From the NCBI GenBank assembly GCA_002343455.1, contig DDSR01000137.1:1-43488 (forward strand): a stretch of 43,488 nucleotides of DNA. The letters are read 5' to 3'. This DNA is from Deltaproteobacteria bacterium UBA2385. Its GTDB lineage: Bacteria > Myxococcota_A > UBA796 > UBA2385. The translations under genes were made by a program, and so were the position numbers. Positions 13,962-21,473 of this stretch are shown here, piece by piece. Numbering within the stretch: position 1 is the stretch's first letter; the number at the start of each line of letters is the position of its first letter. The notes under the pieces are model-generated. The model was not told the DNA's origin and ran no database searches. It was given only the letters and a program-made list of their open reading frames with translations.

Positions 13962-14630
13962 CTACTCTTCGGCGTTGTCCGCTTCGTCGACAGCCCGATT
14001 GAAGGCTTCGATCTTCTGCCGGCGCACATCGAGTAGGTCGTTTGCCAACGCCGTGAAGTACTGCTTGATGCAGAAGAGGATCACGTTGGCTGAAAGTCCC
14101 AGCGCGTAGCTGAGAAGCCAAGCGGCGATGGCCTTGTAGGTGCGGTCAACGCTGGACCAGGGCCAGGCCACCCCGCCGAGACCCAGCACGGTCCACGCGA
14201 CGGTGCCGACAAGGATCGGCGCCAAGAACACTGCGACGGTGTCCACCAACGATGTCGGGTCGTGGGCAATTCGACGGCGAATGACGCTGCCAGGCAGCGC
14301 TGCGTTCAAAGCCAACAATGCAGTCACCAGGCCCACCGCGTTGAACACCAAATCCTGTCGGTCGGCGAAAGTGGTTGGCCTGACCAAGGCCAGTTCGGGC
14401 CAAACCGCCGACACGCCAGCCATGATGATGGCGATGGTCATCCAAAGACTGGAACCATGAGGACTCCAGTCCTTTGGCAGTGGACCTGGAATCAGCAGGT
14501 CGCCAAGCCCTGGGCGAAGGAGGTGCCACCACCACAGCGTCTCCCGGAGCTGCATGGTCTGGTCCTGGTGCACACGCTCGGCCTTGGCCAGCCAGGCCTG
14601 CAGGTTGCGCTCTTCCTGTTCCAGATCCAT
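13962..14630 (-). CDS. Four-helix membrane protein (RexB-like topology)
   Basis: A 222-residue protein with four predicted membrane helices at about 62-83, 94-116, 130-152 and 165-190. They lie between a charged helical N-terminus (LEQEERNLQAWLAKAERVHQ) and a charged C-terminal helix (LLDVRRQKIEAFNRAVDEADNAEE). It converges on the upstream gene with a five-base gap between stops. Its start has TTAGGAG upstream. A membrane effector partner of the neighbouring soluble protein is plausible by analogy with RexB (four helices), but RexB is shorter (144 residues) and lies in the same direction as RexA. Confidence 0.6.
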   Translation of the reverse strand: MDLEQEERNLQAWLAKAERVHQDQTMQLRETLWWWHLLRPGLGDLLIPGPLPKDWSPHGSSLWMTIAIIMAGVSAVWPELALVRPTTFADRQDLVFNAVGLVTALLALNAALPGSVIRRRIAHDPTSLVDTVAVFLAPILVGTVAWTVLGLGGVAWPWSSVDRTYKAIAAWLLSYALGLSANVILFCIKQYFTALANDLLDVRRQKIEAFNRAVDEADNAEE

Positions 14631-14663
14631 GGTGGTCTCCTAACGGGCGGACCCATGGGCCCC

Positions 14664-14693
14664 TATATGCCGAGGGTTGAAATGCCTGGTCAA
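14664..14693 (-). promoter_or_regulatory. Promoter for the membrane protein gene
   Basis: On the minus strand TTGACC (14693-14688) is followed after 18 bases by CATATA (14669-14664), then about 30 bases to the start codon. This is a good sigma-70-type match and is independent of the late operon. Confidence 0.5.
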
Positions 14694-14763
14694 GCCGATC
14701 GCGCCAGCGTCCGGCAGCCTGTATGCCCTTCGCTACATCACCCCCTGAGTCCTTCACGTAGAA

Positions 14764-14805
14764 ACTGAGGGTCCGGCCGGCGACGGCTGCATGTGACCCC
14801 TCAGT
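14764..14805. promoter_or_regulatory. Dyad directly before the late operon
   Basis: ACTGAGGGTC (14764-14773) and GACCCCTCAGT (14795-14805) form an inverted repeat with one extra C. It lies just upstream of the first late gene. It could be an activator site for late transcription or an RNA hairpin in the leader that limits read-through in lysogeny. A GGCCGG-rich loop adds pairing. No run of T follows, so a simple terminator is less likely. Confidence 0.45.
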
Positions 14806-14819
14806 GCAGGACTCCAGGG

Positions 14820-15296
14820 ATGGGAACCACCGCCGCCGGCCGGATCGCCCGCTTCCTCTTCGCCCTCGCGATGCTCAGCCTCCTGGCGCTACCGCTGTCG
14901 GCCTGGGCCGCCGAGCCGAACACCCTCCCCGGGCCGACCTGGGCCTGGATCGGCGCCCTGGTCATCCAGACCGTTGTCACCGCGGGCTGCACCCTGGCCG
15001 TGGCACTCGCCCTGGAGAGCATCAAGAGCCAGCGCCAGACCGTGAATGGCCTGGCTGACCGGCTCGCCGAGACCCGCGAGCAGTACGTCAGCCACGCCCA
15101 GCTCAACATCCGGCTGGCCGAGCTGCTCGGTCCCATTCGCAAGGACCTCGACGAGCTCGAAGGTCAGGTCACGAAGCTGCAGACCGAGGTGGCCGAGCTG
15201 CGCGGCGAGGTCGCCGAGCTGAACAAGATGGGCACGATCCAGAGCAGCCAGCTCGACAAGATCCTCAACCTGCTCGACCCCCGAGGCCGCCGATGA
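14820..15296 (+). CDS. Mu gp25-like membrane coiled-coil protein (DUF2730 type)
   Basis: A 158-residue protein, first of the late operon. I start it at MGTTAAGRIARF (14820); an in-frame start at 14793 lies inside the dyad and is less likely. It has a signal-like helix (11-30, ending AWAAE), a membrane helix (41-66) and a long coiled coil (about 70-150, KDLDELEGQVTKLQTEVAELRGEVAEL). This matches DUF2730/Mu gp25, which precedes gp26 and the terminase in Mu-like phages. The function is unknown. The unusual point is the extra N-terminal helix before the usual single anchor. Confidence 0.6.
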   Translation: MGTTAAGRIARFLFALAMLSLLALPLSAWAAEPNTLPGPTWAWIGALVIQTVVTAGCTLAVALALESIKSQRQTVNGLADRLAETREQYVSHAQLNIRLAELLGPIRKDLDELEGQVTKLQTEVAELRGEVAELNKMGTIQSSQLDKILNLLDPRGRR

Positions 15297-15592
15297 GCAC
15301 CGGCCTCGCCGACGCCCGCCGCCTCCAGCGCGGCCTGGTGCTCCACGCCCTTCAGGCGCAGTACCCGCACCCGCTCACCCAGGTCAGCCTGGAGCGTCAG
15401 GTCCAGCACCTGGTCCAGGCCGGCGGCGAGCTGGACCAGGTCACCAGCTACCTGGTCGAGAAGGGGCTGGTCGAAGCACGGTCCGAGAAGATCGGACGGA
15501 TCAGCGTCACGACCTACCGCCTGACCGCCGATGGCGTGGACGTCGCGGATGGCAGCGTCGCGCTGCCCGGCGTCGACATGGGCATCGGGTGA
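15293..15592 (+). CDS. Mu gp26-like winged-helix protein
   Basis: A 99-residue winged helix: LVLHALQAQYPHPLTQVSLERQVQHL, a recognition-like helix, LDQVTSYLVEKGLVEARSE and a wing (ISVTTYRLTADGVDVADG). The same small protein sits before the terminase genes in Mu-like phages (Mu gp26). It overlaps both neighbours by four bases. It may take part in packaging-complex assembly or late control; the job is not established. Confidence 0.7.
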   Translation: MSTGLADARRLQRGLVLHALQAQYPHPLTQVSLERQVQHLVQAGGELDQVTSYLVEKGLVEARSEKIGRISVTTYRLTADGVDVADGSVALPGVDMGIG

Positions 15593-16068
15593 GCCTGACC
15601 GCCCGAGACCAGTGGGCCGAAGCCCGCCGTCTGGTGGTCGCGGAGAACTACACCTACGAGGAGGTGGCCAATGCGCTGAACCTACCCGTGTCCACGATCC
15701 AGAAGCGCGCAGCGCGGGAGGGCTGGCAGGACCAGCGCCAGGCCAGCTTCGGCTACGCGCAGACGGTGCGGCGGCTGAAGGCCTTGGCCTTGCAGAAGGC
15801 CCTGGCCGCCATTGAAGCGGCCGAGTCGGCCGACGACATCGGCAAGGCCACCCAGCTCCTGTACGCCTGGCAGAAGACCGAGCAGGCCTACCCCGAGCAC
15901 CGCTACGTCGAGCAGGAGGTGGACCCACGTCTGCACCTGCGCGTCGGGCTCGAGGTGGTCGAAGAGCTGGTGAGCTTCCTGGTCGAGGTCGACCGGGCTG
16001 CCCTGGCGGCCATCCAACCGCACCTGGTGCCGTTCGCCCAGCGCCTGGAGGCGGCCCATGCCAAGTAG
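15589..16068 (+). CDS. Terminase small subunit (Mu gp27 / DUF1804 type)
   Basis: A 159-residue protein with GTG start overlapping the previous stop. The N-terminal HTH (YTYEEVANALNLPVSTIQKRAAREGW, about 22-47) and helical C-terminus (VGLEVVEELVSFLVEVDRAALAAI) match DUF1804 small terminases of Mu-like phages. It recognises packaging DNA near the left end and delivers it to the large subunit. In Mu, packaging cuts host DNA just outside the left end, so the substrate would be transposed prophage copies. It overlaps the large terminase gene by 11 bases. Confidence 0.8.
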   Translation: MSLTARDQWAEARRLVVAENYTYEEVANALNLPVSTIQKRAAREGWQDQRQASFGYAQTVRRLKALALQKALAAIEAAESADDIGKATQLLYAWQKTEQAYPEHRYVEQEVDPRLHLRVGLEVVEELVSFLVEVDRAALAAIQPHLVPFAQRLEAAHAK

Positions 16069-17863
16069 GGAGGAGCGGCTCACCCCCAAGCGCTTCTGGC
16101 AACGAGTCGAGGCCATCGACCGGCTGGCCGACCTGCATGGCAGCCGCTTCGAGTCCGACACGGCCGCCAAGCGCCTGCGCCGCAGGGCCGAGGCCGTGGT
16201 GCTGCCCCAGGCGTTCAACCGGCACTACCTGCCGCACTACTTCCGAGACGAGGGCTGCGGCCTGCACACGGTGCTGTACCTGGCCCTGGAGTGGGCGCAG
16301 TTCGCGGCCATCCGTGCCCCCCGTGGACACGGCAAGTCGACGGTCGGCACCTTCGCCTACACCTGCCACCAGGTGGCCTGTAGCGAGGTGCTGCGGGCCT
16401 GGGAGCAGGGGACGCTGCAGGCCAGCGACCCGGACCTGCACCAGGCGATCGTCGAGGTCATGGCCGAAGAGGTCGACCGGCGGATCGCGGCGGGCGTGCC
16501 CACCTGCGACAGCCTGGGCCTGCCCGAGCACTGGGATCCCACGGTCCAGGTGGTCATGGACGCCTGGCTGGCCGAGGTCCACGCACGACTGGTGGCGACC
16601 CGGCAGATCCCCCTGTTCTGGGATCCCTACATCCAGGTGGTGGCCGTCGACGCCGGCACTGCCACCGAGTTCACGGCGGCGGTTCGGGCCGAGCTCGAAC
16701 GCAACCCGCTGCTGCGCGGGGACTGGGGCGACCTGACCCCGTGCCACCATCAGGACGGGGACCGGGGCAGCAAGCGCCCGGCCAGCGACGGCGACTGGGC
16801 CAGCAACGGCACGCGGGTGCGCAGCTTCGGCATGTTCCAGAGCCTGCGGGGCGGGAAGCATGGCGAGTGGCGGCCGACCCTGCTCTTGGGCGACGACCTG
16901 GACTCCGAGGAGACGACCCGGACGGTCGGCCAGCGCGACGGGCAGTTGAAGAAGATCACCTCGGCCGGCGCCTTCGGCCTGGACGAGCGCAAGAAGCGGA
17001 TCGCCATCGTTGGCACGCCGGTCGACAGCGACTGCGTCGTCTGCCGCCTGACCGAGCACGATCAGTACCGCCGCCGGGTCGACGAGAACGGCCAGGTGCT
17101 GGGTCGCTGGGTGACCCTGCGGACCCGGGCCCGGGACGACCAGGGCCGGATCCTGTACCCGGCGAAGTGGGACGCCGACCGGCTCGACGCCGAGGAGCTG
17201 GAGGACGAGGACGCCTTCGGGTCTGAGCTGGACGACCGTCCTCCGCGGGACGGCGAGTCGCCCTTCGGCGAGCTGCACACCTACGAGCGGGCGACCTACG
17301 CCGGCGTGAAGCTGCCCTCGGTGCTGATCTTCGATCCGGCCCTGGGCCGCCGCGCGACCGCCGACCTGCAGGCGCTGGTCCACCTGCGGGGCCCGACCCC
17401 GGCCGGTGAGATCCTGGTGGACCTGACCGAGGGCTACCGGGACCCGGACATCCTGCACCTAGTGGAGGAGATCAACCAGGTGCGGTCCGAGCTGCGGCCG
17501 GACGTCGCCGCGCTGGAGACCATCGGCTTCCAGGCCCTGATGGAGATCCTGCTGGTGGCGAGCGGCCGGCGCTACGGCCTGCTGGACGATTGGCTGCGGG
17601 TCGAGGGCCATGACGAGGGCAAGGACCTGCGGATCCGTGGCCTGGCCCGACTGAGCAACCGGGCGAAGCTGCTGTGGCCGTCGGATGGCTCGTGCCGCAA
17701 GGGCGAGCGTCAGGCGAAGTCCTACCCGAAGGGCAAGCGGGACATCCTGGACGCCATCGAGATGGGCGTCCGGATCCTCCAGGAGAGCACCCGCCCGGCC
17801 CGGTTCAACCAGGTGCGGCATTCCCCGCGGCACTCGGCATCCTTCGCACGGGGGGCCTGGTAA
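16058..17863 (+). CDS. Terminase large subunit (Mu gp28 type)
   Basis: A 601-residue packaging motor. Walker A is APRGHGKST at 87-95, Walker B is LLLGDDLDSEE at 275-285, and the coupling motif is AIVGTPVDS at about 316-324. The RNase H-like nuclease begins at SVLIFDPALGRR (D426) and includes LVDLTEGY (D455) and a late acidic site (KGKRDILDAIEMG). It pumps DNA into the prohead by ATP hydrolysis and makes the headful cuts. Walker A and B are about 180 residues apart, roughly 70-80 more than I expect for the family, because of a helical insert at about 106-185. Next to it lies the portal gene; stop and start overlap (TAATG). Confidence 0.92.
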   Translation: MPSREERLTPKRFWQRVEAIDRLADLHGSRFESDTAAKRLRRRAEAVVLPQAFNRHYLPHYFRDEGCGLHTVLYLALEWAQFAAIRAPRGHGKSTVGTFAYTCHQVACSEVLRAWEQGTLQASDPDLHQAIVEVMAEEVDRRIAAGVPTCDSLGLPEHWDPTVQVVMDAWLAEVHARLVATRQIPLFWDPYIQVVAVDAGTATEFTAAVRAELERNPLLRGDWGDLTPCHHQDGDRGSKRPASDGDWASNGTRVRSFGMFQSLRGGKHGEWRPTLLLGDDLDSEETTRTVGQRDGQLKKITSAGAFGLDERKKRIAIVGTPVDSDCVVCRLTEHDQYRRRVDENGQVLGRWVTLRTRARDDQGRILYPAKWDADRLDAEELEDEDAFGSELDDRPPRDGESPFGELHTYERATYAGVKLPSVLIFDPALGRRATADLQALVHLRGPTPAGEILVDLTEGYRDPDILHLVEEINQVRSELRPDVAALETIGFQALMEILLVASGRRYGLLDDWLRVEGHDEGKDLRIRGLARLSNRAKLLWPSDGSCRKGERQAKSYPKGKRDILDAIEMGVRILQESTRPARFNQVRHSPRHSASFARGAW

Positions 17864-20343
17864 TGGGCTTCCGCGACCAGCTCCGAGCCGCAATGGCGGC
17901 GGCGACAGGCGGCCGTCTGGTCTCCCTGGCCGAGGCCCAGACCGCCCGGCCTGGGACGCCGCCCCTGACGCCTGTGGCCGAGCCCACCACGTACGGCGGT
18001 CACCGCCCGGTGCGGGCCCAGGCCGTGGTCCGGGGCATGACTCCCGCCCGGATCGCGACGATCCTGCGCGAGGCGGACGATGGCGATCCGGCCCGCTTCC
18101 ACGATCTGCTCCGCGAGATCGAGGATCGGGACCTGCACCTGCTGGGCGTGCTGGCTTCCAGGAAGCGCGCGGTCGCGAACCTGGCGTGGCAGGTGGTGCC
18201 CAGCGGCACCACCGACCGCGACGTGGCGATCGCAGCCTGGGCGCAGGAGCAGGTGGCGAACATCGGCAACCTGGAAGACGGCTTCATGGACCTGCTCGAC
18301 GCGGTCCACCAGGGCGTCGCCTTCGTCGAGCTGAACTGGCAACGGGTGGGCCGCGCGGTCGTCGTGGAGTCGCTCGACTACCGGCCGCAGGGCTGGTTCC
18401 TGCCCAACCCGGAGAACATCCGGGAGTGGCGGGTCCGCGATGTCGGCCACCCGATCGGCCTGGAGCTGCCCGCCTACCGCTTCATTTGCCACACGAGCCA
18501 GGCGAAGAGCGGCTTCAACAGCCAGAAGGCCCTGGGCCGCACGCTGCTGTGGTGGTGGCTGTTCAAGAACGTCGCCATGAAGGACTGGGCGACCTACTCC
18601 GAGCTCTTCGGGGCGCCCCTGAGGGTGGGCAAGTACCCAGCCGGCAGCAAGCCCGACGACGTCGACGCGATGTACGACGCGCTCGTCCGCCTGGGGGTGG
18701 ACGCTGTGGCGGCCATCCCGGCCGACATGCAGATCGAGTTCGTCACGGCCAGCAACAGCGGCAGCGGCGACGTCCAGGAGCGCCTGGTTCGCTTCTGTGA
18801 CCGGGCGATCTCGAAGGGCGTCTTGGGCCAGACCCTGACCACCGAGGCCGACGAGACGGGCACGCAGGCCCTGGGCACGGTGCACGAGGGTGTCCGTCAG
18901 GACATCCTGGTCAGCGACGCCAAGCAGCTCGCCCGAACCCTGACCCGAGACCTGGTGCGGCCCCTGGTGCTCTTCCAGTGGGGCAACCAGGTCGCGCCAC
19001 CGCGCTTCGAGTTCCTGACCGAGCCCGAGGCCGACCGGAAGGTCGAAGCCGAGGGCCAGGAGATCCGGGCCAAGGTCTTCGCCGCCGCCCGCCAGCTCGG
19101 CGTGCCGGTCACGCTGCAGCAGGTCCAGCAGGAGCTGGGCATCCGCCCCGCCGGCGCCGGCGACGAGCTCCTGCCGCCGCTGCCCACCTCGACCCCTTTT
19201 CCGCAGACCCCCAGCGCAGACGCGACGGCCTCGGAAGTGCAGACCCCGGGCCGTCAGCCTGCATCGCGGACGCGCGGTGCAGGTGTGCTCCATCGGTGCC
19301 CGATCTGCACCGGCACCGATGGGGCACTTGCGCTGGCCGAGCCCGGCGATCCGAACCTGCCGCCCATTCTGCAGCAGCTCGACGACGCCACCGATCGGTA
19401 CCTGGCCGAGGGCGGCACGGCTGCCTGGGACGACCTGGTCGCCTCCATGCGGCAGGCGCTGCTCGCCGACGCTGCCACCATCGAAGAGGTCGAGCCCCGC
19501 TTCCGCGAGCTCGTCGCCCAGCTCGGGCCCGACCATCCCCAGCTCGCCGCCGTGGCTGCGAACCTGGCCGACGCGACCCTGACCGCCGACCTGGTCGGCC
19601 AGCTCCAGGTTTTCCAGGCCGACGTGGTCGTCACCGACCTGCCCCAGGTCCCGCCCCGCGAGGCGATCGCCTACTGGACCACCAAGCTGCTGGTGACCCC
19701 CGACGAGTTTCAGGCCATGGCTGCGGCCCACCGCAGCCGGGCTTTCTCGATCGCTGGCTTCACCAGCCTGGACGCGCTGTCCAAGGTGCACCAGGTCTTC
19801 CAGACCAGCCTGGAGGGCGGCGCCACGCTGGCCGAGTTCGAAGACGCGATCGCCTTGGACGGGGTCTTCCTGACTCCCGCCCACCTGCAGAATGTCTACC
19901 GGACGAACATCGGCACCGCCTACGCCGTCGGCCGCGACACGGAGCAGCGCCGCCCGCGGACCCTGGAGCGCCGCCCCTTCTGGCGCTACAACGGGATCGA
20001 CGATCGGCGCACCCGCCGGACGCACCGCCTGCAGCAGGGCGTGGTCCTCCGCTACGACGATCCCTACTGGTCGGTCTGGTCGCCCCCCAACGGCTACCTC
20101 TGCCGCTGCTACCGCACGGCCCACTCGGCCGAGGAGCTCGGCCTGAAGGGCTGGGAAGTGGCCGAGGGCCCGGCTGTCGATCCGCTGACCGGCCTGGCAC
20201 CCACGCCCGATGAGGGCTTCCGCACCGACCCGGCCGCCACCCCCGACACGCTCGCGTGGATCGACTGGGGACGTCTGCCGCCCGATTGGCAGCCCCTGAT
20301 CCAGGCCGAGCTGCGCCCCGCCCCCCGTTCGGAGGCCCGATGA
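17863..20343 (+). CDS. Fused portal (DUF935, Mu gp29) and F-type head protein (Mu gp30)
   Basis: One uninterrupted reading frame of 826 residues. Residues about 45-430 match DUF935 portals (RDLHLLGVLASRKRAVANLAW; KSGFNSQKALGRTLLWWW; YSELFGAPLRVGKY). A Pro/Thr-rich linker with CPIC follows at about 440-490. The C-terminal part (about 625-770) matches the Mu F/SPP1 gp7 domain: HLQNVYRTNIGTAYAVGRD, a THRLQQGVVL core, and WSVWSPPNGYLCRCYRTAHS. In Mu these are two proteins. The portal forms the dodecameric DNA gate and F is a minor head protein, so the fusion would fix one F per portal subunit. A sequencing error joining two genes is unlikely because the frame stays coherent through a long linker. 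Confidence 0.85.
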   Translation: MGFRDQLRAAMAAATGGRLVSLAEAQTARPGTPPLTPVAEPTTYGGHRPVRAQAVVRGMTPARIATILREADDGDPARFHDLLREIEDRDLHLLGVLASRKRAVANLAWQVVPSGTTDRDVAIAAWAQEQVANIGNLEDGFMDLLDAVHQGVAFVELNWQRVGRAVVVESLDYRPQGWFLPNPENIREWRVRDVGHPIGLELPAYRFICHTSQAKSGFNSQKALGRTLLWWWLFKNVAMKDWATYSELFGAPLRVGKYPAGSKPDDVDAMYDALVRLGVDAVAAIPADMQIEFVTASNSGSGDVQERLVRFCDRAISKGVLGQTLTTEADETGTQALGTVHEGVRQDILVSDAKQLARTLTRDLVRPLVLFQWGNQVAPPRFEFLTEPEADRKVEAEGQEIRAKVFAAARQLGVPVTLQQVQQELGIRPAGAGDELLPPLPTSTPFPQTPSADATASEVQTPGRQPASRTRGAGVLHRCPICTGTDGALALAEPGDPNLPPILQQLDDATDRYLAEGGTAAWDDLVASMRQALLADAATIEEVEPRFRELVAQLGPDHPQLAAVAANLADATLTADLVGQLQVFQADVVVTDLPQVPPREAIAYWTTKLLVTPDEFQAMAAAHRSRAFSIAGFTSLDALSKVHQVFQTSLEGGATLAEFEDAIALDGVFLTPAHLQNVYRTNIGTAYAVGRDTEQRRPRTLERRPFWRYNGIDDRRTRRTHRLQQGVVLRYDDPYWSVWSPPNGYLCRCYRTAHSAEELGLKGWEVAEGPAVDPLTGLAPTPDEGFRTDPAATPDTLAWIDWGRLPPDWQPLIQAELRPAPRSEAR

Positions 20344-21467
20344 AGCACGCCTTGATCCCCCTGCTGCTGGCCTTGGCTGCCCCGCTTCCGGCTCCAGTCG
20401 CCGGCGCCGAACAGGCCCCGCTGCCCGATTGGCTGCACCTGGTGCCCTACGGCGAGTGGCGTGGCCATCCCGCCCGGCCCTTCCAGGTCGGTCCGGCCGA
20501 GGCCGCGCAGATCCTGGCCAACCACGACAAGCGCGGCGGCACCCGGCTCGTGCTCGACTACGAGCACCAGACGATCCGCAGCCTGGACAACGGCCGACCG
20601 GCGCCAGCGGCGGGCTGGATCGATCGCCTGGAGCTGCGCGAGGACGGGGTCTGGGGCCACGTCGAGGGCTTCACCCCGGCGGCCGAAGCCTTCCTGCGGG
20701 CCCGCGAGTACCGCTACCTCAGCCCGGTCCTGGCCTTCGACCGCCGCGACAAGCGCACCGGGGAGGCCGCGGGCCTGCACCTGCACAGCGCGGCCCTCAC
20801 GAACGTCCCCTTCCTGGACGAGCTCACCCCCGTCGTGAACAGCGACACCACCACCCCGGAGAACTCCATGCTCGAGCTGCGCAAGCTGCTTGGCCTGGCC
20901 GACGACGCCACCGACCTCGAAGTGGTCGCCGCCGTCGAGGCCCACCTCACCACCCTCCGATCGGGCCTGGGCCTGGCGGCCGACGCGCCCGTCACCCTGA
21001 TCGCCTCGACCCTGCAGGCGGCCCGCCTGCCGCTGGAGCTCGGCCGGCTGGCGCTGACCGAGCTGCAGCTCGGCGAGGCCACCCCCGAGGTCGCCAAGGC
21101 CAAGCTGGCCCGGGAGCTCAAGCACAGCGGGTACGTACCGCTGGCCGAGCACGCCGCCGCTGTCGCCGCCGCTGAACAGCAGGTGGTGACCCTCAGCGAT
21201 GACCAGGTCATCGAGCAGGCGCGTGCCCAGGGCAAGCTGACCCCGGCCCTGGAGGCCCTCTTCCGCAAGCAGCTCGCCCGCGACCGCGAGGGCACCATGG
21301 CCTGGTTGGCCGAGGCCCCCGTGGTCGTGCCCCTGTCCAGCCCCATCGCCCGGAACCGGGGCGCCAGCGCCACCCAGGGCCAGCTCAGCGACGCCGAGCT
21401 CGCCGTCTGCGCCCAGCTCAACCTCAGCCACGACAACTACCGCCGCCACGCGCGGCAGGAGGCCTGA
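20340..21467 (+). CDS. Prohead protease I (Mu gp32 type)
   Basis: A 375-residue protein; the ATG overlaps the previous stop (ATGA). Residues about 28-165 match the Mu I-like protease: WLHLVPYGEWRGHPARPF, then RLVLDYEHQT (H-containing catalytic strand), AAGWIDRLELREDGVWGHV and REYRYLSPVLAF. The C-terminal half (from about residue 177) is helical and is the scaffold part. It would cleave scaffold and head proteins during prohead maturation. The N-terminus, MKHALIPLLLALAAPLPAPVAGAEQ, reads exactly like an export signal, which is odd for a capsid protease. Confidence 0.85.
   Translation: MKHALIPLLLALAAPLPAPVAGAEQAPLPDWLHLVPYGEWRGHPARPFQVGPAEAAQILANHDKRGGTRLVLDYEHQTIRSLDNGRPAPAAGWIDRLELREDGVWGHVEGFTPAAEAFLRAREYRYLSPVLAFDRRDKRTGEAAGLHLHSAALTNVPFLDELTPVVNSDTTTPENSMLELRKLLGLADDATDLEVVAAVEAHLTTLRSGLGLAADAPVTLIASTLQAARLPLELGRLALTELQLGEATPEVAKAKLARELKHSGYVPLAEHAAAVAAAEQQVVTLSDDQVIEQARAQGKLTPALEALFRKQLARDREGTMAWLAEAPVVVPLSSPIARNRGASATQGQLSDAELAVCAQLNLSHDNYRRHARQEA
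20868..21467 (+). CDS. Internal in-frame scaffold protein (Mu gpZ-like)
   Basis: The start codon at 20868 (MLELRKLLGLADD) has GGAG seven bases upstream and lies in frame within the protease gene. It would give a 199-residue helical protein (DLEVVAAVEAHLTTLRSGL; LGRLALTELQLG; VIEQARAQGKLTPALEALF). In Mu the scaffold Z is made from an internal start of gene I. The C-terminal motif TPALEALFRKQL is typical of this family. The protein fills the prohead and is then removed by the protease. Confidence 0.7.
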   Translation: MLELRKLLGLADDATDLEVVAAVEAHLTTLRSGLGLAADAPVTLIASTLQAARLPLELGRLALTELQLGEATPEVAKAKLARELKHSGYVPLAEHAAAVAAAEQQVVTLSDDQVIEQARAQGKLTPALEALFRKQLARDREGTMAWLAEAPVVVPLSSPIARNRGASATQGQLSDAELAVCAQLNLSHDNYRRHARQEA

Positions 21468-21473
21468 TCCGCC

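Noticed and set aside
15164..17458. Open frame of 764 codons opposite the terminase genes
   Set aside because: It is antisense to well-recognised terminase genes and has a low-complexity, His/Arg/Pro-rich product.
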